From BCD1 sp965230565 (lineage in GTDB: Bacteria > Bacteroidota > Bacteroidia > Chitinophagales > Saprospiraceae): 64,000 nucleotides of DNA. A program made the position numbers and the translations under genes. Under the pieces are notes generated by a model. It was not told the DNA's origin. It made no database searches and saw nothing but the letters and a program-made list of their open reading frames with translations. How positions within the stretch are numbered: the first letter of the stretch is position 1; each line of letters begins with the position of its first letter. Where the stretch lies: positions 2,232,001 to 2,296,000 of the forward strand of contig CBDDLH010000016.1 in the NCBI GenBank assembly GCA_965230565.1, given 5' to 3'. Positions 33,766 to 42,152 of the stretch are shown here, piece after piece.

Positions 33766-33773
33766 TAACTTTG
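33766..33773 (+). promoter_or_regulatory. -7 box for the hydrolase operon
   Basis: TAACTTTG, exact TAnnTTTG match, 25 bp before the ATG at 33798; this also argues against the TTG start at 33753, which lies upstream of the box. Confidence 0.55.
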
Positions 33774-33797
33774 TGTCGAATCAAAAATCACCAGACT

Positions 33798-34553
33798 ATG
33801 AAAAATTTGATAATGCCTCTATTGTTCACCTCCCTGCTAATACCTGCTGCTGGTCAACAAAACATCAAGATCAATAGCCATGATGCTACCCTGAATGTCA
33901 ACGTTTACCATGAAAAAGCGGAAGAAACCATAATTCTCCTGCACGGAGGCCCCGGTACTCCAATTGGCATGGAAAGCCTGGCCGACTTCTTCAGAACCCA
34001 ATACAGGGTGATCACATTTGACCAGCGGGGAACTGCTTTGTCTCCCTGTAACAATGGCGATTACTCCATGCAGGCCTACATTGATGACATCAACCGTATC
34101 GCTGCACATTTTGACCTGGAAAAGTTTCACCTTCTAGGACATTCCTGGGGCGGTGTTTATGCCCAAATCTACGCTCAAAAGCATCCTGATAGGATCACAA
34201 GCCTGTATCTTTGCAGCCCCGGTTCCGGAACAGGACAGGCATGGAAACAAACCGAAAAGGAAGTCATGCAATTTAACAAATCCGTCACTTCCAGAGGGGC
34301 ATGGTACAAAATGGGATGGTATTCCCTTTGGGGCGCACTTGGTAGTGACAGAGCTTACCAAAAACTTTTCCAACAGGTCGTCAAAAACTACCATTCAGGT
34401 CATATGGTATCCGGTGGTGAAACCGAAACTGACTTTTCAAAGATCACTTCAGACTCCGGTCAACAAGACCAGGAAGAACATCCTGAACTATCCCGAACTA
34501 AAAAAAATGCAAGCCCCGGGCTTTCCCATATTGATAACTTTCGGAAGCAATGA
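33798..34553 (+). CDS. Alpha/beta hydrolase, N-terminal part (frame broken near 34450)
   Basis: Prolyl-iminopeptidase-like S33 hydrolase. A signal peptide (MKNLIMPLLFTSLLIPAAGQ) suggests export. The oxyanion-hole motif is HGGPG, the nucleophile elbow is GHSWGG, and FDQRG lies between. After the segment TDFSKITSD the reading frame becomes nonsense and stops at 34553. The missing C-terminal part, with the catalytic His in SGHMPWLH, continues in the +1 frame (34450-34728), so one extra base (or two missing) lies between about 34449 and 34459. As read, the protein would lack its catalytic His and be inactive; a sequencing error is the likelier cause. First gene of a three-gene run with the lactamase-like and methyltransferase genes. 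Confidence 0.85.
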   Translation: MKNLIMPLLFTSLLIPAAGQQNIKINSHDATLNVNVYHEKAEETIILLHGGPGTPIGMESLADFFRTQYRVITFDQRGTALSPCNNGDYSMQAYIDDINRIAAHFDLEKFHLLGHSWGGVYAQIYAQKHPDRITSLYLCSPGSGTGQAWKQTEKEVMQFNKSVTSRGAWYKMGWYSLWGALGSDRAYQKLFQQVVKNYHSGHMVSGGETETDFSKITSDSGQQDQEEHPELSRTKKNASPGLSHIDNFRKQ

Positions 34554-34728
34554 CATCTATGGGGAAAGCAAACAACTTACCATCTCCAGATACCCGGCCG
34601 CAACAACCGTGATCATCCCAGCTTCCGGACATATGCCATGGCTGCATAACCCAGGGTCCTTTAAAGAGGTCATTGCAAAATTTTATGGCTCCAAACACAT
34701 GCTCTCACAAAATCTCTCAATCCATTGA
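34450..34728 (+). CDS. Alpha/beta hydrolase, C-terminal part (frameshifted)
   Basis: Continuation of the gene that begins at 33798, in the next frame: TPVNKTRKNILNYPELKKM, then FPILITFGSNDIYG (the acid-residue strand, Asp in GSNDIYG) and ASGHMPWLHNPGSFKEVI with the catalytic His. The tail overlaps the start of the next gene at 34685 by 44 bp, a normal arrangement for a tight operon. Not an independent gene. Confidence 0.8.
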   Translation, partial: QTPVNKTRKNILNYPELKKMQAPGFPILITFGSNDIYGESKQLTISRYPAATTVIIPASGHMPWLHNPGSFKEVIAKFYGSKHMLSQNLSIH

Positions 34729-35776
34729 ACAACTGGACCTGATGAATAAATTCAAGGGGCAGCAGAAAACTCCCGGGCTACAATATCAAATCGTGAGGGA
34801 TGGTGAAATTCTCTTTGAATATGTGGGCGGAGAAGCTTCTATTGAAACTGAAACTCCTGTCAACGGCCAAACCAGCTTCAACCTGTTTTCCGCAACCAAG
34901 ACCTTTACGGCATTAGCCATATTAAAACTGGATGAAAAAGGTCAACTATCCCTTGAAGACAAACTGGAAAAATATTTTCCCGGGCTCATTGAATTGAAGG
35001 GAGTTTCCATCCGGGATCTGCTTTGTCATCAATCTGGCCTTAAAAACCCAATTCCCCTGAAATGGATCCATTTACAGGAGGAACAGGATAGTTTTGATTA
35101 CAAAACCTGGACGCAACAAATAATTTCAGACAATGAAAAGCCCAAAAACGATCCGGGAGAAGTATTCCGGTACTCCAATATTGGATATTTGATATTGGGG
35201 GAAGTAATTGAATCCGTTAGTGGAATGGCTTACGAAGATTATATCCGGCAGGAAATTATCCAAAAGGTATCTGGTATGGATTATCTTGATTTTGATATTC
35301 CTACATCAGACTTTGCTACTGGTTATCAACCAAAGGGTTTCATGAGTTTTCTGATGGGCCTCATGATGGACAAACAGAAACATTTAAAGAAGACTAACAA
35401 GGATTACTTTTCCTTTAATCCATTTTATCTCAACGGAAAATCATACGGCGGGCTCATATCCAACCATTCTTCCCTCAATGCGTATTTGCAGGCTTTGATG
35501 AAAGAAGAAAGTTCCATACTGGGACCTGAAAGCAAAAGCAAAATGTTTCAGGATCTGCAAACAAAGGACGGAAAATCAACCGGCATGGGACTTGGATGGT
35601 TTACCGGGAAACTGAATGGTCAACGCTATTTTTGTCATGCCGGCGGAGGTGGAGGATACTACTGTGAGATCAGGGTTTACCCGGAACTGAAGATATCCAG
35701 CGTCTTGATGATGAACCGGTCAGGCATGAAGGATGAAAGGTTATTGGATGAGTTGGATGAGCCATTTATTCCTTAA
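34685..35776 (+). CDS. Serine hydrolase of the beta-lactamase class C / penicillin-binding protein family
   Basis: 363 residues. The SxxK nucleophile motif is SATK (FNLFSATKTFTAL, about residue 65), the YxN motif is YSN (FRYSNIGYLILGE), and the C-terminal HAG triad region is CHAGGGGGYYCEI. This is the class C beta-lactamase/DD-peptidase/esterase fold; without a signal peptide it is more likely a cytoplasmic esterase-type member than a resistance enzyme (inference). ATG at 34685 overlaps the end of the hydrolase gene; ATG at 34742 is an alternative. It is followed after 32 bp by the methyltransferase gene. Confidence 0.9.
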   Translation: MAPNTCSHKISQSIEQLDLMNKFKGQQKTPGLQYQIVRDGEILFEYVGGEASIETETPVNGQTSFNLFSATKTFTALAILKLDEKGQLSLEDKLEKYFPGLIELKGVSIRDLLCHQSGLKNPIPLKWIHLQEEQDSFDYKTWTQQIISDNEKPKNDPGEVFRYSNIGYLILGEVIESVSGMAYEDYIRQEIIQKVSGMDYLDFDIPTSDFATGYQPKGFMSFLMGLMMDKQKHLKKTNKDYFSFNPFYLNGKSYGGLISNHSSLNAYLQALMKEESSILGPESKSKMFQDLQTKDGKSTGMGLGWFTGKLNGQRYFCHAGGGGGYYCEIRVYPELKISSVLMMNRSGMKDERLLDELDEPFIP

Positions 35777-35808
35777 ATTTGGATTTTCGAGTAACCAACA
35801 CCCAATTC

Positions 35809-36522
35809 ATGAAATCCATCTACAACCCCGACTACATTGAAGATCTCTTTGACAAAATGAGTGCTTCCTATGCCCGAATGAATTATATCACTTCATTCGG
35901 GTTTAGTGCACGATGGAGGAGGCAATGTGTGCAAAGTATCGATATTCCAACCGGAGCCACAGTAGCCGACCTGATGACAGGCATGGGGGAATGTTGGTCT
36001 GATATTCTACGTGAAACCGGGAAAGATGGCCGTATCATTGCACTGGACTTTTCGGAGGGAATGCTGCAACATGCTTATAAACGAAGAACCAAAATGAAAA
36101 ACGCCAGAATCGATATTCTCAAAGCCAATGTTTTTGATAATGAAATTCCTGATCAATCCGTTGATGCTGTGATTTCCGGTTTTGGTATCAAAACTTTCTC
36201 TGAATCTCAATTGAGTGATCTGGCCAAAGAGATCGATCGCATGCTTAAACCGGGAGGGAGTTTTTCCCTGATCGATGTTTCTGTCCCGGAGCCAATGGTC
36301 CTGCGATCACTCTATATGTTTTATCTGAAAAACATCATACCTGTCTTGGGTTGGCTTTTCCTGGGTAATCCTGAAACTTACAAAATGCTTGGAATTTATA
36401 CGGAGCACTTCCGGAATGCAGAAGAGGCGGCAGAGATCTTCCGTAAAGAAGGCCTTGAGGTGGAAATGACCCGGTTTTTTCATGGCTGTGCGACAGGGAT
36501 AAAGGGGAGGAGAAGGAGGTAG
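35809..36522 (+). CDS. Class I SAM-dependent methyltransferase, UbiE-like
   Basis: 237 residues from ATG 35809; a TTG at 35779 is the alternative but precedes weakly conserved sequence. The opening YIEDLFDKMSASYARMNYITSFGFSARWRR is like UbiE/MenG. SAM motif I is VADLMTGMGECW, the acidic post-motif is IIALDFSEGML, and KPGGSFSLIDVSVPE is motif III. Substrate probably a small lipophilic molecule; quinone methylation is not assured since no other quinone gene is nearby. Last gene of the hydrolase set and followed by a CAGTNNN heptad array. Confidence 0.9.
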   Translation: MKSIYNPDYIEDLFDKMSASYARMNYITSFGFSARWRRQCVQSIDIPTGATVADLMTGMGECWSDILRETGKDGRIIALDFSEGMLQHAYKRRTKMKNARIDILKANVFDNEIPDQSVDAVISGFGIKTFSESQLSDLAKEIDRMLKPGGSFSLIDVSVPEPMVLRSLYMFYLKNIIPVLGWLFLGNPETYKMLGIYTEHFRNAEEAAEIFRKEGLEVEMTRFFHGCATGIKGRRRR

Positions 36523-36525
36523 TGC

Positions 36526-36575
36526 CAGTGGACAGCCTTCAGTCACCAGTCTGCAGTGAAAAGTCTATAGTCTAT
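36526..36575 (+). repeat. CAGTNNN heptad array after the methyltransferase gene
   Basis: CAGTGGA, CAGCCTT, CAGTCAC, CAGTCTG, CAGTGAA, AAGTCTA, TAGTCTA in exact 7-bp phase, beginning 6 bp past the stop codon. Confidence 0.88.
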
Positions 36576-36582
36576 AGGGTTT

Positions 36583-36638
36583 AATCCTTGTTACCTTGTT
36601 ACCTTATTCCCCTTTTACCTTTTCACCTTATTCCCTTT
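36583..36638 (-). repeat. AAGGTAACA-type repeats after the E1 dehydrogenase gene
   Basis: On the minus strand, AAGGGAATAAGGTG, AAAAGG, GGGGAATAAGG, TAACAAGG, TAACAAGG units directly follow the stop codon of the gene at 36639. Related to the array after galK. Confidence 0.65.
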
Positions 36639-38711
36639 TTAATACTCCAGCATCATTCGCATTTGCTCAGCCACCTTATCTTTGGATGGGAACATTTCCA
36701 TTTCCATAATGGAATTCAATGGAATGGCCGGCACCTCTTTGGCACCGAATACGCGAACGGGAGCATCCAGGTATTCGAAGCATTCTGATTGAATACGACC
36801 GGTAATGCTTTCCGCAAAGGAATTACGGGCTATATCTTCTGTAATGAACAGAACCTTACCGTGTTTTTTAGCTCTTTCAAAAATGGTAGCTTCATCCAGC
36901 GGAGCAAGTGTTCTTAGGTCTACGATCTCAATCTGTCCCGGAAAACTCTCGGCCCCGTTTAATGACCAGTGAACACCGCGGCCATAAGAGATCACTAACA
37001 AACTTTCACCGTTCTCAATATAACTTTCTTCAGCTTCAAGAGCTATACGTGCTTTTCCGAAAGGAATGACATAATCCCTGTCCGGCTCAATCGTCATCGC
37101 TTCTTTGGTACCGCTAACCTTGGACCAATACAATCCTTTATGTTCAAAAATGACCACAGGATTGGGATCTAGCCAGGCTGACTTCATCAAGCCTTTCATA
37201 TCTGCAGCAGTACTTGGATAAGCTACTTTTATTCCTCGGATATTGGCAACCACCGTTTCCACACTTGATGAGTGGTATGGCCCTCCGCTACCATAGGCTC
37301 CGATCGGTACACGAATTACGCAACTCACTGGCCATTTACCCTGACTGAGGTAACAAGAGCGGCTCACTTCCGTAAACAACTGATTCAATCCCGGCCAGAT
37401 ATAATCTGCGAACTGAACTTCCACAATCGGTTTCAAACCTACTGCAGACATTCCGACGGTACTTCCTATGATGAACGCCTCCTGAATAGGCGTATTGAAC
37501 ACACGGTTTTTACCAAATTTTTGAGCCAGTGTGGCCGCCTCTCTGAAAACTCCGCCCAATCGATGGCCAACATCCTGTCCGTACAACAAACATTCGTGAT
37601 GGTCTTCCATCAATTCCTTGACTGCATGCAAGGCAGCATCTACCATTACGACCACATTGTTTCCTTCTCCTTCCCGGTTACCTCGTTCTTCTGTGACTGC
37701 TGCCGGAGCAAACGCATGATCGAATAAAGTCGCTGGTTTCGGATCTTCAGCGTTTTTGGCTTTTTCAAAATCGTTGCCTACCCGTTTTTCCGCTTTTTTA
37801 ACCAACTTCTTTAACTCCGTCTCCTTGATCCCTGCTTCGAGCAACTGATTCCAGAAAATCGGATACGGATCTCTCAATTGATGCTCTTCCAGATCATCCC
37901 TGTACCATTCTTTTCTAACTCCCGAAGTATGGTGATTCAGCAATGGAACTTTGGCATGAATGAGGAAAGGCCTTCTTTCTTTCCGAACGATATCATATAC
38001 TTCTCTGACTGTCTCGTAACATTCAAAGAAATCACTTCCATCAATACTGCGACTTTCCACTCCGTGAAAACCTTTGATGTATTCATCGGCATCCTGGGCG
38101 CGGGTTTCTTCCGCATTTGCAGATATATCCCAGCCGTTATCCTGAATTACATAAACAATAGGTAGTTGCTTGAGAGCAGCCATTTGGAAAGCCTCGGCAA
38201 CTTCTCCCTCCGTAACGGATGCATCTCCCAGAGAACAAATCACCAAAGGCGGCTCTTCATTTTCATAGGAGACCATACCTTCATGTTCTTTATACCACAT
38301 ACCCATGGCAGCACCTGTGGCAGGAATGGCCTGCATTCCCGTAGCAGAAGACTGATGAGGGATTTTTGGAAAATCAGGTCTTCTGAGACTTGGGTGACTG
38401 TAATAGGTTCGTCCCCCGGAGAATGGATCATCTGCTTTGGCCATCAATTGAAGCATCAGTTCATAGGGTTCCAGCCCCATTCCAAGCAGCATAGCATCAT
38501 CACGATAATAAGGCCATGCATAATCCTGTGGCAATAATTGCATCCCGATGGCGAGCTGAAAAGCCTCGTGCCCACGGGAAGTGGCATGTACGTATTTGGA
38601 AACTAATTTGAAGTGATCTTCGTAAAGCTCAGCCATGGCTTTGGCAGTAGCCATGAGTTCAAACGCTTTTAGGTATATTTTTTTGGACATTATTGGTTTG
38701 GCAGCAATCAT
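36639..38711 (-). CDS. Thiamine-diphosphate-dependent 2-oxo acid dehydrogenase E1, alpha and beta fused (690 residues)
   Basis: Decarboxylates a 2-oxo acid and passes the acyl group to a lipoyl E2, in the style of branched-chain or pyruvate dehydrogenase. Residues 1 to about 330 are the E1 alpha part: YRDDAMLLGMG, the Mg-ThDP motif GDASVTEGEVAEAF ... QDNGWDIS, and LLNHHTSGVR. Residues about 350-690 are the E1 beta part: YGQDVGHRLGGVFR, FNTPIQEAFIIGSTVGM, EVQFADYIWPGLNQLF, and DLRTLAPLDE near the end. No E2 or E3 gene is adjacent. A paralogue with the same fusion is at 58836-61250. The start could be 38690 (MSKKIYLKAF) instead of 38711. Confidence 0.92.
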   Translation of the reverse strand: MIAAKPIMSKKIYLKAFELMATAKAMAELYEDHFKLVSKYVHATSRGHEAFQLAIGMQLLPQDYAWPYYRDDAMLLGMGLEPYELMLQLMAKADDPFSGGRTYYSHPSLRRPDFPKIPHQSSATGMQAIPATGAAMGMWYKEHEGMVSYENEEPPLVICSLGDASVTEGEVAEAFQMAALKQLPIVYVIQDNGWDISANAEETRAQDADEYIKGFHGVESRSIDGSDFFECYETVREVYDIVRKERRPFLIHAKVPLLNHHTSGVRKEWYRDDLEEHQLRDPYPIFWNQLLEAGIKETELKKLVKKAEKRVGNDFEKAKNAEDPKPATLFDHAFAPAAVTEERGNREGEGNNVVVMVDAALHAVKELMEDHHECLLYGQDVGHRLGGVFREAATLAQKFGKNRVFNTPIQEAFIIGSTVGMSAVGLKPIVEVQFADYIWPGLNQLFTEVSRSCYLSQGKWPVSCVIRVPIGAYGSGGPYHSSSVETVVANIRGIKVAYPSTAADMKGLMKSAWLDPNPVVIFEHKGLYWSKVSGTKEAMTIEPDRDYVIPFGKARIALEAEESYIENGESLLVISYGRGVHWSLNGAESFPGQIEIVDLRTLAPLDEATIFERAKKHGKVLFITEDIARNSFAESITGRIQSECFEYLDAPVRVFGAKEVPAIPLNSIMEMEMFPSKDKVAEQMRMMLEY

Positions 38712-38902
38712 AATGATTGTAATTTTTGGTTAGGACTAGCCTTCATTCAGCAGGGGAGACTAAGTTTCTCAACAGTAAAAAACGTTTATTTGGATTTGGA
38801 TATTTTAGTGAAAATTTGCCAATAAAGCAAGTTTTTCATATTAAATATCCCTGGTTTTATCTTTAAATTTCAAGTCAGTTTTTCAGGTGTATTTTCTAAT
38901 AA

Positions 38903-39154
38903 TCAAGCCTCTGGCGGCTTGGGTAATTCAGCCAGACATTCCACATATCTTTTATTATTAAAGGGCGTTTTCGTAGCCACAACTTTGACCATTTCCGAGG
39001 CTACACACTGGGCAATGACTAATTTCGCATTTTCATCATTATACCCTTCCTTTTTCAAACGCTCCAGTGTCTGTCGGGTTTCCGGAGGATCGTTTTTTTC
39101 CAGTTGTTCTTCAACTGTCTGGAGAAAAAGTTCTTTGAAAAAATCAGGTTGCAT
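38903..39154 (-). CDS. Small conserved-looking helical protein
   Basis: 83 residues, mostly helix-forming, no signal peptide. Sequence features are a charged N-terminal half (FFKELFLQTVEEQLEKNDPPETRQTLERLKKEGY) and NAKLVIAQCVASEMVKVVATK followed by FNNKRYVECLAELPKPP. The closing RYxxxLxxLP pattern resembles small DUF1841-like proteins, but I cannot name the family with confidence. It is encoded on the same strand as the downstream E1 gene and after the enoyl-CoA hydratase gene, with 47 bp to the latter. The leader consists of AGCAACC heptads ending 3 bp before the ATG. Confidence 0.7.
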   Translation of the reverse strand: MQPDFFKELFLQTVEEQLEKNDPPETRQTLERLKKEGYNDENAKLVIAQCVASEMVKVVATKTPFNNKRYVECLAELPKPPEA

Positions 39155-39157
39155 ACT

Positions 39158-39177
39158 CGGTTGCTGGTTGCTGGTTT
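39158..39177 (-). repeat. Heptads in the leader of the 38903-39154 gene
   Basis: On the sense strand CAGCAAC, CAGCAAC, C; the same unit as before the helicase (313-414) and before the enoyl-CoA hydratase at 63286. Confidence 0.75.
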
Positions 39178-39201
39178 AACAGACTAAAGTCTGTGCTACG
39201 A

Positions 39202-39972
39202 TTATTTGTTTTTAAACTTGGATATTGCCTCTACTGCATAATCCGACAAAATGAGTTTTCCGCTCATTTCCGCTCTTTTTTCAAGCAACTCATCCCAATT
39301 TTCCGTTCCTTCCCAAAATGCCTGCTTGAGCAGCTTCATCGCTTCCGGATTGCTGTCAGCCAGTTTACCCGCCAATTTGTCGATGTAATCATCCATATAA
39401 CTCACCTCATCGAATAATTCATCAAACAATCCTTTCCTTCGGGCCCATTTGGCGGTTTTCCATTCCGTGGCATTAATAGCCAAAAGCGTCATCCCCGATT
39501 TTCCCATCTTCCGTTCAACAGCCGGACCTACAACAAAAGGACCGATTCCTACCGCCAATTCACTCAATTTGACGGAAGCGTATTTGGTAGCCATGCAATA
39601 ATCCATTGCAGATGCAAGGCCAACTCCTCCCCCGACTGCTTTGCCCTGTACTCTTCCGATAATGAATTTTGGACACTTTCGCATCGCGTTAATGACATTG
39701 GCAAATCCCATGAAGAATTTCTTTCCTGTTTCAAAATCTTTGATGGAAATCAGTTCATCAAAACTCGCTCCGGCACAAAAAGTACGCTCACCGGCACTTT
39801 TAATAACAACTACTTTGATGTCAGGGTTTTCTCCTGCCGCAGTAATCGCATCAGCAAATTTTTTAAGTAATCGACCGGGCAGAGAATTATGCGCCGGATG
39901 TTCAAAGGTTATGGTAGCCACTCCCCTTGCATCAATTTGTGTATCAATCGATCCTAATTCGGTTTTATTCAT
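39202..39972 (-). CDS. Enoyl-CoA hydratase/isomerase family protein
   Basis: 256 residues, crotonase fold. The CoA-binding opening is RGVATITFEHPAHNSLPGRLL, the first oxyanion segment is GERTFCAGASFDEL, and the second is GGGVGLASAMDYCMATKYA. The two positions that hold catalytic Glu in true hydratases read differently here (IGPFVVGPAVERKMGK), so hydratase activity is not assured; isomerase or another crotonase reaction is possible. A second, more classical enoyl-CoA hydratase is at 63286. TATCTTTG lies about 80 bp upstream on its own strand. Confidence 0.9.
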   Translation of the reverse strand: MNKTELGSIDTQIDARGVATITFEHPAHNSLPGRLLKKFADAITAAGENPDIKVVVIKSAGERTFCAGASFDELISIKDFETGKKFFMGFANVINAMRKCPKFIIGRVQGKAVGGGVGLASAMDYCMATKYASVKLSELAVGIGPFVVGPAVERKMGKSGMTLLAINATEWKTAKWARRKGLFDELFDEVSYMDDYIDKLAGKLADSNPEAMKLLKQAFWEGTENWDELLEKRAEMSGKLILSDYAVEAISKFKNK

Positions 39973-40052
39973 GCTGTTAGGAAATTTTTTATCACTTTAA
40001 CCAATTCCTGTTTTACAAAAAAGAACAAAAATCAGTCAAATGTGTTTACGAG

Positions 40053-40060
40053 CAAAGATA
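40053..40060 (-). promoter_or_regulatory. -7 box for the enoyl-CoA hydratase gene at 39202-39972
   Basis: TATCTTTG on the minus strand, exact TAnnTTTG match, 80 bp before the start codon. Confidence 0.45.
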
Positions 40061-40159
40061 ATTCTTAATTTCCACATTTTCCCTTCCTGCTACTGAAAAA
40101 GGAAACTCAGCTAATCAATTTGTCGGGAGTTTTCATTTATGGTTTTAACCAGAAAGGCG

Positions 40160-40167
40160 TACTTTTG
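40160..40167 (+). promoter_or_regulatory. -7 box for the 40187 gene
   Basis: TACTTTTG, exact TAnnTTTG match, 19 bp upstream of the ATG at 40187. Confidence 0.55.
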
Positions 40168-40186
40168 CGAAAATTATTGAAGACAT

Positions 40187-40486
40187 ATGTACATTTTATT
40201 GATCAGCATTGTCATAGGTTTGTTCGTTGCTATGCTTTTCCTGAATGTCTATTTCAGGATAAAGGTTTTGAAATCCTACAAGAAGTTAGTACAAAATGAA
40301 GTGGAATTTGGCGCCAAACACGTTTTCAATAACAAGCGCATGGAAGAAGAGATCTTCCCGAAATATCCTGAGATGAAGGATGAAATCGCCACCTTTGCCA
40401 GCCACATCAAATATTCCATCCGGATGGCCACGGTACTGATGGCCCTGATCACCGCTTTTGGAGCCATATTGATGTATTATCGCTAA
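40187..40486 (+). CDS. Small membrane protein of unknown function
   Basis: 99 residues. A transmembrane helix at 2-24 (ILLISIVIGLFVAMLFLNVYF) is followed by a charged, helical cytoplasmic or periplasmic stretch (KVLKSYKKLVQNEVEFGAKHVFNNKRMEEEIFPKYPEM) and a second helix at about 78-97 (MATVLMALITAFGAILMYY). No family recognised. It has a good promoter-like box and is followed after 21 bp by a Crp-type regulator gene, so the two are probably co-transcribed. Confidence 0.75.
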   Translation: MYILLISIVIGLFVAMLFLNVYFRIKVLKSYKKLVQNEVEFGAKHVFNNKRMEEEIFPKYPEMKDEIATFASHIKYSIRMATVLMALITAFGAILMYYR

Positions 40487-40507
40487 CCCGAAACCTACAT
40501 CCAACCA

Positions 40508-41071
40508 ATGTCTTTAGCTAAAACTTTACAGGCCCATATTCCCAACCTTAACCAATCAGGACTGGATTTTTTTCTCAGCAAATGGACTAAAAAGGTGACA
40601 ATTAAAAGAAATGAATTCCTTGTAAAAAAAGGCATGGTACACCCTTATCTCTATTTTGTCAAAAATGGAGCCTTACACATTTTTTACCCAGCTGAAGAAA
40701 AGGATTTGACCATCCGGTTTGGTTATAAAAATAATTTTATTGGCGTTTTTCCTACCTTTTTGAACAATCAGCCTACCCATTTTACCATCCAGGCCATCAA
40801 AGCTTCAGAACTCATCGGGATTCACAGAGATGATTATTATCAGGCCATCGCCGAAAACGATACTTTGAAACAATATTGGCAAAACGCCCTGGAACACCTG
40901 GTCATCAGCCAGCTGGAAAGGGAAATCGACTTACTCACCTCCTCCCCTGCCGAAAGGTATCAACGCGTTTTGGAAAGAAGTCCTCAATTATTCCAGGAAA
41001 TCCCCCTCAAACACATTGCTTCTTACCTCCGTATGACGCCGGAGACCCTGAGCCGCCTTAGAAAATCTTGA
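40508..41071 (+). CDS. Crp/Fnr-family transcription regulator
   Basis: 187 residues. The cyclic-nucleotide-binding-like beta-roll spans about 20-115 (VTIKRNEFLVKKGMVHPYLYFVKNGALHIFYPAEEKDLTI). The C-terminal DNA-binding region contains LTSSPAERYQRVLERSPQLF and IPLKHIASYLRMTPETLSRLRKS, a helix-turn-helix of the Crp type that ends right at the recognition helix. Similar in layout to the regulator at 33127 but not a close copy. Downstream is a DinB gene, 60 bp away. Confidence 0.9.
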   Translation: MSLAKTLQAHIPNLNQSGLDFFLSKWTKKVTIKRNEFLVKKGMVHPYLYFVKNGALHIFYPAEEKDLTIRFGYKNNFIGVFPTFLNNQPTHFTIQAIKASELIGIHRDDYYQAIAENDTLKQYWQNALEHLVISQLEREIDLLTSSPAERYQRVLERSPQLFQEIPLKHIASYLRMTPETLSRLRKS

Positions 41072-41131
41072 TTTCGATCAATTGTTTTGCCTGCTTTTCA
41101 CTGCATCTTTGCAGAAACAAAAAAGAACACC

Positions 41132-41686
41132 ATGACTTTTTCTTCAAATGATCTGCTGGCAGAACTAAAAACAAAAACAGAGGAACTCATTGAAATTGCC
41201 GAGAAAAATTTCGTCGATCTTTCCTCAGAAACATTATACCAGCGTCCTGCTCCGGAAAAATGGAGCATTGCCGAATGCCTGGAACACCTCAATCGGTATG
41301 CAGTATATTACCACGATATGATAGACAGGAAAATGAAGGCTTCCAATCACAATGCCACCTCCAAATTCAGAAGTGGAATAATTGGCAACTATTTTTCGAA
41401 TGTAATGCAGGTTAAAAACGGGAAAATGACAAAAATGAACAGCCCGAAGGACAAAAACCCTATCCACAGCGAAATTCCGGAGGGCATTGTCGACCGTTTT
41501 CTGGCACAGCAAAGAGAATTGATAACATTACTCGATAGGGCCAAATCTAAAAACCTGGCCAAAGTAAGTATCCCGATAACCATTGCTCCATGGTTAAAGT
41601 TAAAGCTTGGAGATACCTTTCGTTTTAGTGTAAACCATAACGAAAGGCATGTCCTTCAAGCGCTTAATGTGCTAAGAGTTGGATAG
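41132..41686 (+). CDS. DinB-family protein
   Basis: 184 residues from ATG 41132. The open frame upstream to 41087 is leader and is rejected. DinB four-helix-bundle signature: LYQRPAPEKWSIAECLEHLNRY with the first metal-binding His, and FRFSVNHNERHVLQALNVL with the second His pair near the C-terminus. Such proteins are metal-binding, thiol-transferase-like or of unknown function. A CATCTTTG near-consensus box lies 22 bp upstream. Confidence 0.9.
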   Translation: MTFSSNDLLAELKTKTEELIEIAEKNFVDLSSETLYQRPAPEKWSIAECLEHLNRYAVYYHDMIDRKMKASNHNATSKFRSGIIGNYFSNVMQVKNGKMTKMNSPKDKNPIHSEIPEGIVDRFLAQQRELITLLDRAKSKNLAKVSIPITIAPWLKLKLGDTFRFSVNHNERHVLQALNVLRVG

Positions 41687-41691
41687 GTAAT

Positions 41692-41904
41692 TTATGCAGA
41701 TTCACCTTGTTCCGTATCAACAAAGTTCTTTCCATCCCACATGCCGAGCCACTGACAATCTTTCCCTTGCTTGAGATAGCCTCTGTAGGCATATACGGCT
41801 TCATCTTTGGTTTCACGGGTAATGGTAATGGTATTTTGATATCCCATTTTGATGTTAAAAAAGTAATGTCCTTGTGTTTTTTTAAAATCTTTTGTTTTTC
41901 TCAT
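41692..41904 (-). CDS. Small protein of unknown function
   Basis: 70 residues, cytoplasmic, with a basic N-terminus (MRKTKDFKKTQGHYFFNIKMG) and a compact mixed alpha/beta-looking body (TITITRETKDEAVYAYRGYLKQGKDCQWLGMWDGKNF). The regular composition and the WLGMWDGKNF ending make it a plausible real gene, convergent with DinB and only 5 bp from it. No family name known to me. The DNA between 41905 and 42152 is very AT-rich with no other feature seen. Confidence 0.6.
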   Translation of the reverse strand: MRKTKDFKKTQGHYFFNIKMGYQNTITITRETKDEAVYAYRGYLKQGKDCQWLGMWDGKNFVDTEQGESA

Positions 41905-42152
41905 ATTTCAGAATTCTGTGAAAAATATATGCTTCATTTGATTTATAAACAAACCACATTTTACCTAGCTACAATAAAGAAAAAGAAAGCAAAAATCCAA
42001 ATTTTATCGCAACTAAGTGTATTTTTTGAAAAAATGGGTTTGAAAATACTCCTAAGAAAAAAGTAATTTTTCTATACAAAGTCTAAACAAAAAAAGGGTA
42101 AAATTGTTTGCCTGCCCGGTATTTTTGTTACCGTTCCAAGTTTCAGAATCTT

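Noticed and set aside
39180..39192. CAGACTAAAGTCTG palindrome as an operator
   Set aside because: It resembles common interspersed palindromes and a partial match at 52749; no regulator link can be supported.
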